This document shows, in pieces, positions 11,599 through 24,179 of a stretch of DNA of 64,000 nucleotides; position 1 is the stretch's first letter; each line of letters begins with the position of its first letter. The stretch spans positions 1 through 64,000 of the forward strand of contig MU404187.1 of the NCBI GenBank assembly GCA_022695795.1. Reading direction: 5' to 3'. The DNA is from Biscogniauxia marginata (lineage: Eukaryota > Ascomycota > Sordariomycetes > Xylariales > Xylariaceae). The position numbers were made by a program, and so were the translations under genes. The notes beneath the pieces were generated by a model. That model made no database searches. It was given only the letters and a program-made list of their open reading frames with translations, and had not been told where the DNA came from.

Positions 11599-12649
11599 TT
11601 TGGGTTGATTGAGATGCAATGCTAGAGGTGAAGTGGAAGGGGAAGGGGAAGATGATTGATAATGAGGATAATAAGAGCTGAAACTAGAAAGAGAGGGAGT
11701 GTGTGTGTGTGTAGGAGAGGAAGGCCAACTGTAGCCTGCTATACTTCTCGGGAAAAGAGGGGAGAAATAATTCATACTACATGCTCAGAGAGTCATCTTA
11801 CACATGTATAAAATGTAGCAACACATCTAAGCGCGGGGGGATATAAAGGGAGGAAATGTGTAGAACAAGGATATCTAGGAGATGACCTCCCTAACCTACT
11901 ACCACCCCCGTCAAAAGAAAAAAAAAAGGAAATAGAAAGTCTGTACCCTTATCTTTATGTAGCTTACTATTGAGATACAAACCTCACTAAGCCAAGGTGT
12001 ATAACACATTTTTTCCCCCAAATCAACACTTACCTCGTACAACTCGTATCGACGAGACTCGTAACTATGAAATAAATTGTAGCAAAGGAAGGAAATATGA
12101 AGAGAAGAGAAAAAAGAAAGAAAAATTGGGGCAGGGGGCAAGTACAAGGTAGATAGGACGTGGAATGTGGACGTTGCAGATAAATCGAATTTCATAAGAT
12201 ATTTAATTCCTTCATTTACTTAAAAGCTGCTTGCTTGCGGCTTGCTACTTTAGGCTGACAACCCAACCCGAACGAACAGCCAACCCCCTTGTTCCTCCTT
12301 GCGTATGTCCTTCATTGCCCTCGAGCAATTTCCATCGCCCTTTGCTTATAAATACTAGGTATGCACGTATACACACATACATACGTACATACATACACAC
12401 GCACGTGCACAAGAGGTTACCCGGGAAAAGGGGCCACCACCCCTTATCAGACCGACAATTTGAAACAATATGCTACCCTACCGCTGCATTGATCCGGCTG
12501 CTTCAGTCATCATCATAGACCCCAAAGATCTTTTCCTTTCTTATTCGCCATTGTTGATCACCGCTCGAGGGCCTTCCCTTTTATCCCCCCCCCTTTTCCC
12601 CTTTTCCCCTTTTCTCTTTCAAGCCGAGACACTCTGGTTACTGCTTCGT
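11599..12649. other. Intergenic, between two convergent genes
   Basis: Holds the 3' regions of the BolA-like gene and of the AP-1 beta gene. Visible features are a GTGTGTGTGTGTGTG tract at about 11,699-11,713, a C/T-rich stretch near 12,585-12,625 and a second CATA microsatellite. Open frames here are short and low-complexity. No gene is supported. Confidence 0.6.
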
Positions 12650-15045
12650 CTAAAAAAGGCCTAGTAGATCCTCATTCGTATTCTTCTTCTGTTCTCCCCC
12701 TCCATGTCCAAGCTGGACCGAAGCCGGAGGCGGCTGGCTTGACCCGCTGAGGTCCAGCCCTGCGAATCCGTTCATAAGGTCATTCGCCCCACTGGAGCTG
12801 GGCGCGTTATTCTGGCTCGGCGCCGGCGCATCGAACAAACCCATCATATCCGCCATTCCACCTGAAGGACCGGTGGCACTTGTCGGACTAGCCACGCGAT
12901 CTGGAGTAGCAGTTGCCGAGTTCTGCTGGTGAGACGCCGGCGCAGCACCATCGAAATCGATATCCAACAAGTTCTCGATGTTGTTCTGCTGCGAAGTGCC
13001 ATTCTGCCCGGCAACCGAAGCTGCAATGGGGTTTTCGGCTGCATTTTGGCGCTGTTCCTGGATAGCTGCCCGTTGAATTTCATCGGCACCAAAACGACCT
13101 TTGCCAACGAATGACTCGGGTGGCTTGTGGTAGACAGATGCTAGGGTAGACAGCTCTCCAAGCAGTTGCTCTAGCAAAGTGGTCGGTAAACTGGTCATTG
13201 TTGTCGTGATGGCTGGCTTTTTTGATAGGATAATGTTCTGGCATCGTTAGTATTTAGAAATCAGAGGCAAGGAAACAATAAGTGCGAGAATATGCGTACC
13301 TTGGCAACTTCCAAATCTCCTGACAGGAGACGCCAGTAGACGTACGCCCGATCCCGGATATCTGGGTTGTCATTCTCAGCCGTTGCGGACTGGAGGACCT
13401 TTTGGACTAGTCCCTGGTTGTTGTTTGGCTTCTTCAAGAATAGTTTAACTACTGCTGTTAGGATCTGGAGTTGTGTCTGTGTGAATTCGCCCATAAACCC
13501 TTCCACAAAGCTTGCCAAGATTTCGTCCGCGTTACTAATCTTTTCAGCATACTCTCCAACGATCCATATTAATGAACCCCTGGCATTAGGCTCATCCAAT
13601 TCGTCGATGTGATCGCATAGAGTTGGAATTACCCCTTCGTAGCCCGGATATTTTCGCAGGATGTCCTTGACGACAACAACGACTTCTTGCACTACGTAAT
13701 TGACTTTGGTAGCGACGAGGTCGAGCAACGCATTTACACACTTTTCGCTCGCGCTCTCGATCTTGATGGCAACTTGGCCAATCGCCTTGACGGCCCTCCG
13801 GACAAAATCCATATCCACTTCCAAGGCATACTCTTTCAACTCGGCTAATAATTGCTCATAATTCTTCTCGTTGGCTATTCTAACCATGATTTCGAGTTTT
13901 TGGAGCTTGACATATGGAGGGTCGTTGTATTTGCAAAAGAACACTCTCAGCTCTTTGCTCAAGATGTCGGGCTTGGCCTGGAGGAGTAGATCTATGTTCC
14001 GTAACGCAACGTACTGGACTTCGGGAGCCGATGCAATAAGGGTCACTATCGTGGTTAGCACATGTCTGCCTCACCATGCCGAACCGACCAACCTAGAGGT
14101 GGAGCCATCTTCTTTAGGTACTGCCGTACAAGGTCGGAATTAATAACTTTCATTTGGATAAAGACGACCTTGACTGCGGCGAGCACCACGCTGGGATTGA
14201 CGTGTTGGAATTGAGGCGCGACTCGTTCACATATGTGCTCAGACTCCTTAACATCATGCGGGGGGTAGTCGGCCAGGGTCGAGAGGATCGTCACTCTTCC
14301 CCATTCAGTGCACTCGTTCAGGGCCATCAGAAGCTTCTTGAGTGTGGCTGATGTTATCACTAGAGCTCTCGTTTCGGGTGCGGTCTCGGTTATTTCTTGC
14401 AGGGCTTGCACCGAGTTGGCGACGACCATAGGGTTGGGATCCCCGATCATCTCCTGCAGAGTTTCTAAGAAGCCGTTCTCGATGCACATGGAGGGATTCA
14501 GGTCGAAGAGTTTGGCAACGCAGATGGCAGCAGTCTTCCGTACGTAGGGCGACTCGTCCCGCAAGGTCTTGCGTAATGGCTCCTCCATGTAGTCCACCAT
14601 CTTGTCGACGCGAATACAGCCCATCGTCCTGATAGCGAGCGCGCGTATAAGGGGGTTCGGGTCTTCGGAGTCTTGTACAAAGGTGTTGACGGCGAGGATA
14701 CAAAGGTCAGGGTGTGATTTGGCGTAGTTCCTAAGCTTTCCGTGAGCACGTTATGGGATAAGGGAGGCCTCGGGAGGATCTCCTGTATCCCGTGACGGGA
14801 GAGCGTTGGACTCACATCAGGTACAGGTAAACCAGCTTCTTCTGGTCTAGGTCGGCGGTCGCGATGTTCTTTAGAACATCAGGGAAGAGCTGCGACACAT
14901 CCTTGCCCAGGGTCATGGCCATGATGGTCTTCTGGATGGACTCCTTCCGCTCCCAAGCATATTGAGACACCAGGCCGGCTCGCAACTCGAACGTCTCGCC
15001 CTTCCTAGGCACGGCAAAGGCGCCGCGGATGCGATTTACCGCCAT
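12650..15045 (-). CDS. apl2: AP-1 complex subunit beta (beta-adaptin)
   Basis: Four exons: 15,045-14,816, 14,730-14,093, 14,045-13,300, 13,237-12,650, giving 733 residues with consistent phases. The large beta subunit of the clathrin adaptor AP-1 sorts cargo between trans-Golgi and endosomes. The start [17 protein letters not shown], then [24 protein letters not shown] and KLFDLNP, is the adaptin N-terminal trunk of HEAT-like repeats (residues 1 to about 540). The last exon is a Gln/Ser/Pro-rich hinge containing a clathrin box, LLDIDFD, and ends DLLGLF. There is no C-terminal ear domain, as is usual for fungal Apl2, and the length fits. Introns are 48-85 bases, with a CTAAC branch point before the last exon. 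Assignment to AP-1 rather than AP-2 beta is from overall similarity. Confidence 0.92.
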
Positions 15046-16070
15046 GGTGTAGTTGTCGTAGGTCTTGTAGAGGTGCGACTCGGCAAGCGGGCAATTTGGG
15101 AGATGGAGGAGGATTAGGGGCCCTTGCAGGGCTGTAGTAAGTGCATCCGATCGCTCGTCGGTCGAGTTACGTACTACCTAGGCCTTGTCCGCTGCGGGCG
15201 TTACTCGCAGGTAATGTGGTGCTTGGTGTTAGTGTTGCTGCCGTACTTCGGAGATGTGTCGACAATAAAAAGCCCCTTGTTACGAAATAATTCCCATTGC
15301 CAAATTTCAGCCCACTTCAATTTTGGACGGCAACTTGGAACGCCACAAACAACTGAGGCTGATGTGTCACGAGACATTTAGGTACCTGGTACCTTAGTTA
15401 CCTGGTACAAAATATCAAGTCCATTTTTACTTCCGTAGAATCTGGCCCGAGCTTCCTCGGGCTTCCTCTTAGGTACCTATGTATCACAAGAACTCATGCA
15501 ATCTTCTCCCAAACCTTTTAACACTTTATACAACGCATTGAAAGACCTCCACAGATCACTACATTAGAAGTTATATACGGCGCTGACCCAAGATATAAGG
15601 GAAACCCCATATACGCACAAGCACTGTGTTAGGTTCGCTACCCGTAATATATGGTACGGTAGTAAACGTTTCCTACCTTCAGTCTTTACATTAGTAGGTA
15701 CATACATACTGTGGTCACTTACACGATCCATATAGGCTAGCTTTCCCAACCTCAGGCGGCTATTCATCGAGGCGAGATCGGACGACGAGGAGAGGGAAGT
15801 TTCACGGAGAGCTGTAAGCGTGCATTTATTTCCGTCTGTTCGGGGTATCTCGACAGGACATGACACGAATGCTAACACAATCTCAACTAGTTCTACAATG
15901 CCGTATTATTTATGGGTTCGGTCGCCGTCTTTAGTCTCATAGCCCAAAAGATGAACGCCTCCAAGTAATTAGTAGCCCATTCAGGCCAAGCAGTATATAG
16001 TCGTTGGTACAAATATAAACACCTTGCCAGGAGCAAGGTTCCATACCACAATGGTCACCTCTTGGTATTC
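15046..16070. other. Intergenic; promoter side of AP-1 beta, 3' side of the chromatin gene
   Basis: Contains clustered GGTACCTGGTACC-like words at about 15,381-15,412 and AGGTACCTATG at about 15,471. No coding frame with recognisable content; a 104-codon minus-strand frame at 15,564-15,878 lacks family features and is judged chance. Confidence 0.55.
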
Positions 16071-17699
16071 TTAATCAGACTCGCTCTCGCTTCCTAGAAA
16101 CGCCAAGTCGGCCATTCGCTTGGAAACTCGTGAGTTCGTCTTGGCCACGGGCTTCTCTTCCTCATTGTCCTGGTCTTCATTGTCCTTGTCCTCGTCCTCG
16201 TCCTCGTCTGAGGGCTCTTTCAACGACTTTTTGACGACCGACTTGCTTCGAGATGCACGGCCGCCGCGGCCCTCCGACCCCCAGAGCCCGTTCATCTCAG
16301 TGACAGCCTCGAGGTCGGCCATAAGCTCTCTCCTCTCCTTAATCTCCTTTGCCTTGGCTTCGGAGAATCTACCCTCCATGCCCAGGTCTCGCAGCATACC
16401 TCTGAGGTGTCGAATCTTGGCTTTGCTATCATCGCCGTACTTCTTGAGCTCGATGCCCCAGATCTTTCTTAAGCCACACTTGAGTAGCTGGTGTTGCAGC
16501 TTCTTAATCTCAGATTCGTCTCCCGTCAACTCCTTTGGACCAGATGCGGTTGATTTAGAGCCCGCCTTTGGTTCCTTGGACTTGCGCTTTCTCTTGGGAG
16601 GTGGCTCGTCGAGAACTGATGATAATTCCGAACCCGAGTCATATGCCTTTATGGGCTTGACTTCTTCAACTTCAGGCTTGGTCTCCTCGTCCTCGTCTTC
16701 GTCCTGCTTTGTCTTGCTATCCTCGGCCTTGGTCTCCGGACTAGATTCGGTTTCCTTCGCCTTAACTTCAGCCTCGTCTGCGTCCTCGACAGACTCCTTT
16801 TTCTCCTCTACCTTGTCATCCTCGCTGTCGGATTCCACTTTTTCAGATTTCGTAGTCCGTTTCTTGACAGGCGTGGCACGCTTGCGTTTGCGGGCGGGGG
16901 ATGGTTCATCGGAATTGCTTGCCTTCTCCTCTTCCGAATCGAGTGCCTTCTTGGGGGTCTTTTTGGGGGCTTTCTTGGGGGCTTTCTTGGGGGGTTTCTT
17001 TTGTGTTTTCTTTTTCTTGGAGTCTTCTTCTGAGTCTTCTAGTTCGCTTAATTCAGACTCAGTGTCTTCTGTCTTAGACTTGCGACCTGCTGCCTTTCTT
17101 GTTTTGTCCGCTTTTGTCTCTTCCTCTGATGAGTCTAGATCGCTCAGTTCCGAGTCTGAGTCTTCCTTCTTTGCAGGAGCTTTCTTAGTCGTCTTTTTCT
17201 TCCCTTTGGGCGGCGCGTCCTCGAATTCGCTAAGGTCGCTCAAAGCCGACTCGGACTCCTCCTTCTTCGACTTGGTCTTATTTGCTGAGGCAGCGCTCGC
17301 TCCCTTCTTCTGACGCTTGGGCGCGGGAGACGGCTCATCGCTCGATTGTCGCTTGATCCCAGATTTGGTGTCATCCTCGGCTTTGGACGGCGGGATCGAC
17401 GAAGGCGGCTCGGGCTCCTCAGACAAGAGCTTGTCCTAGATTTCAAGAGTGTTAGTCAAGATTGTTGACTACTGAGATGGTCTGATACGGATGCGAACGC
17501 GTACCGCAAGTTCTTTGATGAGTTTTCTGCTGCGTGACTTCCACTCGGGAGCTGCGAAGAAACCATCTTCGAGCCCGTTCTTCTCTTCGACGCGTTGGCG
17601 AACATTATTAACGGTTAAATCCTCAAGGTTGCGACTGCGGACGATGGCGCGGACCTCGTCGCAAAGGTCCTTCTCCAGAGCCTCTGCCGAGGAAGCCAT
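16071..17699 (-). CDS. DEK_C-domain, HIRIP3-like chromatin protein
   Basis: Two exons, 17,699-17,505 and 17,435-16,071, give 519 residues. Exon 1 is a DEK C-terminal-type domain (residues about 5-65: a three-helix bundle with NLEDLTVNNVRQRVE). The middle 300 residues are acidic and lysine-rich low complexity with many SDSEL, LSELED and KKAPKK blocks, as in nuclear histone-binding proteins. Near residues 375-455 comes a structured block, LQHQLLKCGLRKIW then KIRHLRGMLRDLGMEGRFS, resembling the conserved C-terminal part of HIRIP3. HIRIP3 relatives are histone H2A-H2B chaperones, so a chromatin role in the nucleus is inferred. The classical CHZ motif was not identified with confidence. The 69-base intron has standard ends. 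Confidence 0.72.
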
Positions 17700-18477
17700 C
17701 GCGTCAAGGTTAGAGACAGGAGGTCAATGTCGCTCACAAATTACTCGGAGGGTGTTACAGGAAGTAGCGGACGTGTGTTATTGAGCCAATTCTCAATTGT
17801 TCGGTGCGAATTGGTGGTTGTTGGCGCGTCGTTGCAAGAGGGATCGCGTGGGGAAGAAAGCCGGGATAACGGCAGATCAGGTCAGAACCTGGAGACAAAG
17901 CTACGAGCGCACGGACCATATCACTGTAGTGTAAGTAGGTACGTACCCGGCCCCACATCCGCGGCGTGATCCGTTCTCCCCCAACTCTCCCCACTCTTTT
18001 ATTCTCAGTTTAGATATGTAGGTACCAGGTAGGTAACATAATCTGTACCATAGGCCACTTGATACACTTATTAGTCCGAAACTACACGTAGGTACTACTT
18101 CTATTTGCTCACACAATCTTGAACCTCCCTCAATTTTTAACCCTATATCTAAGAAACTACCTAGGTAAAGACTAAAATAAAATTCTAGGTGGTTAACTGT
18201 CACGGGAGCACTCGAGGCAAGGTCTCATACAAGGGTCTTCGCCCTGTATCAGACTTACCTATAGGAGAATACACTGGTTGTACCCAGCCTGCCGACCCTA
18301 CTTGACAAGGTTATTGTACATGATAGCAACTCCTCGCCAGTTCTTAGCTAGCCTCCGGAAGAACTACAACATGTTTGCCAAGTTCACGCTCTAGGAGGTA
18401 GTACCTGTATGGTACCCCTTAGGCATTTTCTCCTTGAATGCTGAGCTGTACCCGCCAACCCCTACCTAGTACCGAAT
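17700..18477. other. Intergenic with TAGGTA-type words
   Basis: Contains GTAGGTACGTACC (about 17,936), TAGGTACCAGGTAGGTAA (about 18,018-18,035) and CTACCTAGGTAAAG (about 18,158). The promoter of the chromatin gene should lie at its left part. No gene seen. Confidence 0.5.
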
Positions 18478-20078
18478 CTAGGACGCCTGAGACCCTATCT
18501 CGATCAACCACTTCTCCAAATCGGCCATGACTTGCTCCCCTAGGCGGACATCGAAGATGCAGTCTTGCCAGGTGCCCACGACACACAAGTGCTCGCCCGC
18601 CACGGTCATAGGGGAGATGATGAGCGCGGCCGACGTCGTTTCCGCGCTGGTGGAGAACTGCGCACGCCGCACCGACCAGGTGCCGTCTTGGCCACCCGAC
18701 GATGTCGCCTCGTCTAGCTTCGGCTTTCCGTCTAGCACGCCGAGGTTCGTGATAAACCAAGAATTTTGTCGCGGCCTCCGCGCCGTATCGCTCATCTGCT
18801 GCTGCCAGTCGCCGACGAACTTCATGAGGCCGACGTTATCATTCTTGACCCCGAGTTCTTGCTTGCGCTCTATCCCTCGTCGGACATCCGCGGCGGCAGA
18901 CCAGATCTGGTTCATGAGGTTCGCAGTTAGGCATTCGCCTGCTGTGGTTTTGGGTGGAAGTTCCAACCGAATATTGGTGACGAGAGCTTCGTCAAACTCG
19001 TGGGGCATGATCGTTACGTAGTTGCCCATGGTTCTTTCTGGTTCAAGCCAGGGATAGCCTGGGGGACTTGAGGGGACGTATGGGCGCAGGTTGAGAGCTG
19101 TGATACTCTGGAAGGCGGGCGCAACTTTCGCCTCTAGACGTGAGGCGAGTGAAACAAGCATCAGCCCATGCATGAGGCCAGTAAGCGTAGTCTTATGCTG
19201 TCGGCAGGCGGACAAGATCTTGACGAGTATGTCATTCTCCACGGTAAAAACACGGAGTTGTGTCTTGTAAGGTGATGTATGGATTGGTGCCCATGTTGCT
19301 TGAGCCGTACCCCTGCAGAGAATTGGCGGTCGGAATTCCTGCCAGAGCGTCTTCATGGCAAAGCCTAGAGTGATGGGGAGCTTCGTAGCCTGTTCGATTG
19401 GTGGGGGAAGTCTCAGAGGGGACTGTGGAAGTTTGAGGGCATCTTCATGCAATTGTAGTTCTATCTCATCTCCTCCTGTGTTGTTAAGACACCGGAGTAA
19501 GTCTTGGTGGAAAATCTTGCCACTCATGCCGTCAGCGTGGGGATGGTTCCAAGTGAACAGCACCTCTAGGAGGTTTGTCTCTCGCTGATGTAATACGACT
19601 ATCTTCCAGCCTGGGCATCTGTCAAGGTCAGTATACGTAGCGTCGAGCTGAGAAATAGTCACCAATCTCGAAGACTCCTCGAAGTCCACTGGAGAATCCA
19701 GAAATTTCCATTCGATGTGGTGGCTCAGACGAATACTGTCCAATTGGACCCATCTAGGAGTCTTCGAGTCTGCATCCACGATGCCAACTTGCAAGACAGG
19801 GTGCTTCAAGACCATTCTGGCGATGGCACCTTGGACTTCGCTCACCAGTTCTGTCTGGGCGTCCAGGTTTTCAAGCCGCGGAGGGATCCTATATCGACAG
19901 GAAACAGAGGTCCCGCGATATTGGTCCAGCAAATACATTGTCAATTGGTATTTTTCACTATGTTTGTCAACTTATGTGCCTGTTCAAAGCGGAGCAACAC
20001 GAACTTATTGCCGAGATAGCGAAGTAGCTTAATTACAGCACCATCTTCTGGTGCTATCTCATTTTGGGGAACAGACAT
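18478..20078 (-). CDS. Alcohol acetyltransferase (AATase) family protein
   Basis: Two exons, 20,078-20,005 and 19,957-18,478, give 517 residues. The family belongs to the BAHD/condensation-like acyltransferases that transfer acetyl from acetyl-CoA to hydroxyl groups, in yeast Atf1 making volatile esters. The catalytic HxxxD motif is present as NHPHADGMSGK with His163 and Asp167. The N-terminus, KLLRYLGNNEKY then LLDQYRGTSVSCRY, matches the family entrance block only when a 47-base intron is removed; without it the frame opens with no ATG. DFxGW-like elements at the C-terminus are not obvious. The substrate is unknown. It sits at the left edge of the metabolism gene group and could be a tailoring acetyltransferase, but 2.8 kb separates it from the next gene. 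Confidence 0.82.
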
Positions 20079-22896
20079 TGTAATGGCTTGCTCCGGGGAT
20101 CTCACGAAAGGTCAAGACTGTGGCTTATTGAAATGACAGGAGCAAAAGAAAGAGAGAAAAACTCGTATGAATCGTTGGCGGCAAGCCTGATCACGTTCCA
20201 GAACTAGTTGGTGTTGTTGGAACTAGGTAGAGCGGTCATGTTAAATTTGGTTGTGAGGCAAGCGAGCAAGCAGCATAGCCGAGGGGAGCCTTACAGGTCC
20301 TCGTCAAGGCTATAGCCGCCCAACTGTCGTTCTACTGTCACCCCCTCTATCACGACATACCTATACAACAATGGTGGGTAAGATAGGTACGTCGCAAAGG
20401 GGCTGCAACATCTGTTCTTTCATTCATTTCACCTACTGGTCGCAAAGATCAGTCTCCTATTTATCCCTAGCACCCATCCGTAAACACTTTCTCAATAGCC
20501 CCGCTATGGTCAACCGTATCACAATACCTTAGGTACCTAGTCAGGTATATAAGGGCAAGGTCCAACAGAAAAAAAAGTTTGGAATACTAGAGTGTCCCAG
20601 TCAATCTACCAATAAGCGAGGTTGATGCCCTTGATGACACCTATTTTGAAATACAGGGTGTAGTCCCGGCCGTACGGTCCTATCTATGGCCTCCTATGTA
20701 TATTTATAGGCTTCATCCACATATCTATATGCTGCAGCAATTAGCGGCGTCACTTTCACGACAATTACCTTGGCTTCAAAAGTCATTTCCGAACAATCAC
20801 TTCAATATTTAAGCTTTCGTAGAAATCTGAATTGGAAAATAAATAAACAGCCCTATGAAACTGCTCATATTTGGAGGCTTTATCTATGAAACCGTCCAGA
20901 TTGAAGCAATAAATTAACGTTTCAAGCCCTTTGTTCCATTACGATAGTCTAAAGGTGCCATATTGTACATGGGCCTCAAACAACGTACTCATAGTATTAA
21001 GGCTATCTGCCTTCAAAGTCTAAGTTGCATATTATATTCCGGATTAGCTAGCTAGTATACCTAAGTATGCATGAAATTACTACGTGCAGAGACCATCGAG
21101 AAGCATTGCGCCAATACTTACGTTCATTGTGAAAGCAATGCTTCTCACAACAATGTAGCTTTGGACTGCCTACGACAAGGTGGCTGCTTGAAACTGCAAG
21201 CCCGCACGTTCATCATGTTTAAGGACCTAGCCAACTGGGATGTCGTTCAGAGGACTAACTGCCACGTCAAAGTCCTCCTAGGGGCAATTAGGCCTGCTGT
21301 ATAGATAACCTTGCCAGTCATATCTCTTTGCGTGTTTTACGATTGCTGAGCTACTGGGACTTGCATTTGAGGCTCATATGTCAGGGGCGAGCTACTCCAT
21401 ATGCCGAGGTATCACAGTCACACACCACAAAATCTTGTTGAGTGCTTAGGGCAAGCATTGATGGGATTCAAATATGCTACTCGCAGAGCTTCTTGGGCCT
21501 GAAATCAGACAGTTGTTGTAATATAGCTTCACTAGTGGAACACGAGGAAGAATCCCTGTATTCGATAATATCCATCTTCGGCAATGGCGCCCTGAGGTCA
21601 TGATGCCTACAGCCACCACTTAATATAAACCAGAATGATAATAACTGCATATCTATCAGTGAATCACATAAGTCGTATGGTAAAAACTAGATTGTTCGAT
21701 GTATTGGTATATTAACCTGCTGCATGAATGTCCTCTCCACCATCCTTGAGCAGCAGCATTGAAATCCGCTTAGGAACTGGTTCTAATCTAGGAATACCAA
21801 GACCACCTCCATGCATCGGGATCGTAAATCCTTAGCCGGTGCATATGCTAGTCAAGGTACAAGCGCGGGAGGAGAACCCCAGATAGGACACGACATGCAC
21901 GCATAATTTTGGGCTCTGTGTGCTTACATTTCGGACACCGGCTTTGGGGTAACACAAAAAACGGTATGGCCGAGCATGAGAGGAGGCAACCAATGATAGA
22001 GGCAACGCAACTCCATCATTCCATGATCGGCAGTAACATAATTATTGTCAAGCACACCGCTTCAGTTCCTCTGGACTGAAATATGACAGACATCAAATGA
22101 TATTAATAGATTCGGAGAAGGTTTTGAGTTACCTACCTAACTTGAGTGCTGGCCAGGACAGTTCCATTATATGTACGGGCAATATATATCGATATTAAAG
22201 TGTAATTCGGGTTAGTTAGCTGCATTGCCACGTGAGTTGGAGATGTCCCGGATTTTGCGGGCTTTTCTACAAGATCGCCACCGTCTCCCTGTTGCATTGC
22301 ATCTCTAGGCGAATGGTAACCGTACTCTTCTAAGATTCATACTGTCCATTCGCCCTGTTACAGTAAATCACTCCGTCGAGCCTTATTGCTATATCATGCC
22401 TTACTCGTGTTCAGTTGCGTATAGAATAGTGCCCGCCTAATATGGAGGTGCCTAGTAGTGGTAATACTACGAGATAATCGCACTTATTATTAAAAATATT
22501 TTAGGCTGAGTGTAGTCCATGGCAGGTCCATAAGTAAATTTCCCTTGCTGGACGTAGTAAATACGAGGCTGTAGCCTTATTAGATGTTTTGGGTAACGCG
22601 TAAATTCTACATTGCCCTTGTAAAACACAGCCCTTCTAGGTGTACTAAATTAAGCCGTATACCATGGGGCTCTTTTATCCCAGAACTAGACTCATTGAGA
22701 ACCATTATGGTCTCGTCATTCAAGCTGACTTGCTATGAACCGAGATCCCTGTTACCCTAGTTTGCTAGTCGATCTCCTCCAATGTTCCCAATGGCGAGTT
22801 CTTGATCAAGCTATATGAGGAGTTCTTAGAGAGCCTTCTGATTAGAAGTTCAGATAAGTTGAGGCTTAATTGAAGTTAACACTATCCACGCACAAT
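20079..22896. other. 2.8 kb intergenic, no supported gene
   Basis: AT-normal spacer with many stops in all frames. Visible words are CTTAGGTACCTAGTC near 20,528 and scattered CTAGCTAG-type palindromes. A 77-codon plus-strand frame at 21,071-21,304 has no recognisable features. A decayed gene is possible but was not demonstrated. Confidence 0.5.
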
Positions 22897-24179
22897 CTAT
22901 ATATCTATTGATTCCGGAGTTCTACCACTGCTTGGAGTAGGATCTCTGCTTCGATGAGGTAAACTGTTGACCTGCCACTCAGTAGTGACCATTATTATGT
23001 TTTCTTCATCGTCGTTTCTCCTTAACACATTTTCGGAATGGATGTTAGTCAGTGGCACGTCGTCATCTAGTCGCTCAAATCCCTGGCCGTGCGTGTCTCT
23101 TATACCAGGTGGTAGTCTCCGCTCCTGGCTTCTTGACTGACCAGAGTTCTTCGAGTTGCCCACATATGGTGTCCCAGTTCTTCCAAGAAGGCCTCTTCCA
23201 AAAATTCTAGTTAGGGCAGGATTAATAGTTGGTAGACATGCGTTTACAATCCCCAGAGTTGGTTCGAGCCCGGACCAAATAGTACCTGGACCAACACCGT
23301 ACGTCAAATCTGACAAGTCCCACTCCTGAAGCCAAAGAATTCTCAGAAGTGACATGACACATATCCTATTGACAAGTTATTAGTAAAATCACAATACTCA
23401 ATTCGTCCTGAAATACTTACAATGCGCCAAGGCTAAACATCCCGGCAACACCAAACCTTTTGGGCAGTGATAATTTCAAACTAAATAGCATAGGCATGGG
23501 TAACGCCACGATGAAAGCGTCAACCACCAAATTTGTGATACCAGCAGCGAGGAAAGCTTCAGTTTGGCCTTCACACTTTCCAGGAATAGTTTTATCCCAG
23601 TTGTACTGTACTGGATGGCAAAGTGCGAATGTCTCGACCAATACACTGATTAAGTAAGCCGTGGTAACTGCCATGGTACCATGGCAGATGTAAATAAACT
23701 TCGGGTTGTTGGGAAATATGACGGTGTATAATGATAGTATTGAAAATTTGACGCAGGAATTTGCAGCGGCCCAAAGTAATTGTGCAGCTATAAATAACTA
23801 GGTAGGGAGGTCAGCGGCGCGCCCGGTGAGAGCCCGACATTTTCATAAAGGAAACACGAACCTTCAAGTACAAGTAAAAGACCCAGGGGTTTGTCGCCAT
23901 GATTTCGCTAACATGAACCCCGATGCCTCCGGTAAAGACTTCTATCCGCGCTTTAGTGGCTATCTGTGGGCATAGCTAACGGCTTTTCTTACCGACGAGG
24001 GCATTTACAATGACTCCAAGAGTTAATATCATGGCGGCAATTGCCATGTAATCATTGAAGGCAAGGGGTATTTTCATGATACGTCTTGACCAGATCCGCA
24101 GTCCGAGCGCAATGATAGCGAGGACGACTGCAATGAATAAAACCACAGCATCCTGGATAGCGATCAATGTAAGGGCCAT
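22897..24179 (-). CDS. Rhodopsin-domain integral membrane protein (PTH11/SAT4-like)
   Basis: Four exons, 24,179-23,993, 23,950-23,862, 23,797-23,421, 23,365-22,897, give 373 residues in phase. The protein has seven hydrophobic segments and a hydrophilic C-terminal tail of about 100 residues. Family landmarks are LGLRIWSRR after helix 1, FNDY at the second loop, ILSLYTVIFP, VETFALCHPVQYNWD with the conserved loop cysteines, LVVDAFIVALPMPML, and WSGLEPTLGIVNACLPTINP near the end. This is the large fungal rhodopsin-like domain family, often plasma-membrane proteins without retinal; ligands are mostly unknown. It is divergent from the GMC oxidoreductase gene. The first intron is only 42 bases. 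An assembly gap lies about 125 bases upstream of the start, so an upstream exon cannot be excluded, though the ATG has a good context (GCCATGG). Confidence 0.82.

Noticed and set aside
16120..17313. 397-codon plus-strand frame opposite the chromatin gene
   Set aside because: Ser/Leu-rich antisense shadow of the acidic Lys/Glu/Ser low-complexity region of the minus-strand gene.
21071..21304. 77-codon plus-strand frame in the 20-23 kb spacer
   Set aside because: No motifs, no splice continuation and ordinary length for chance in this composition.
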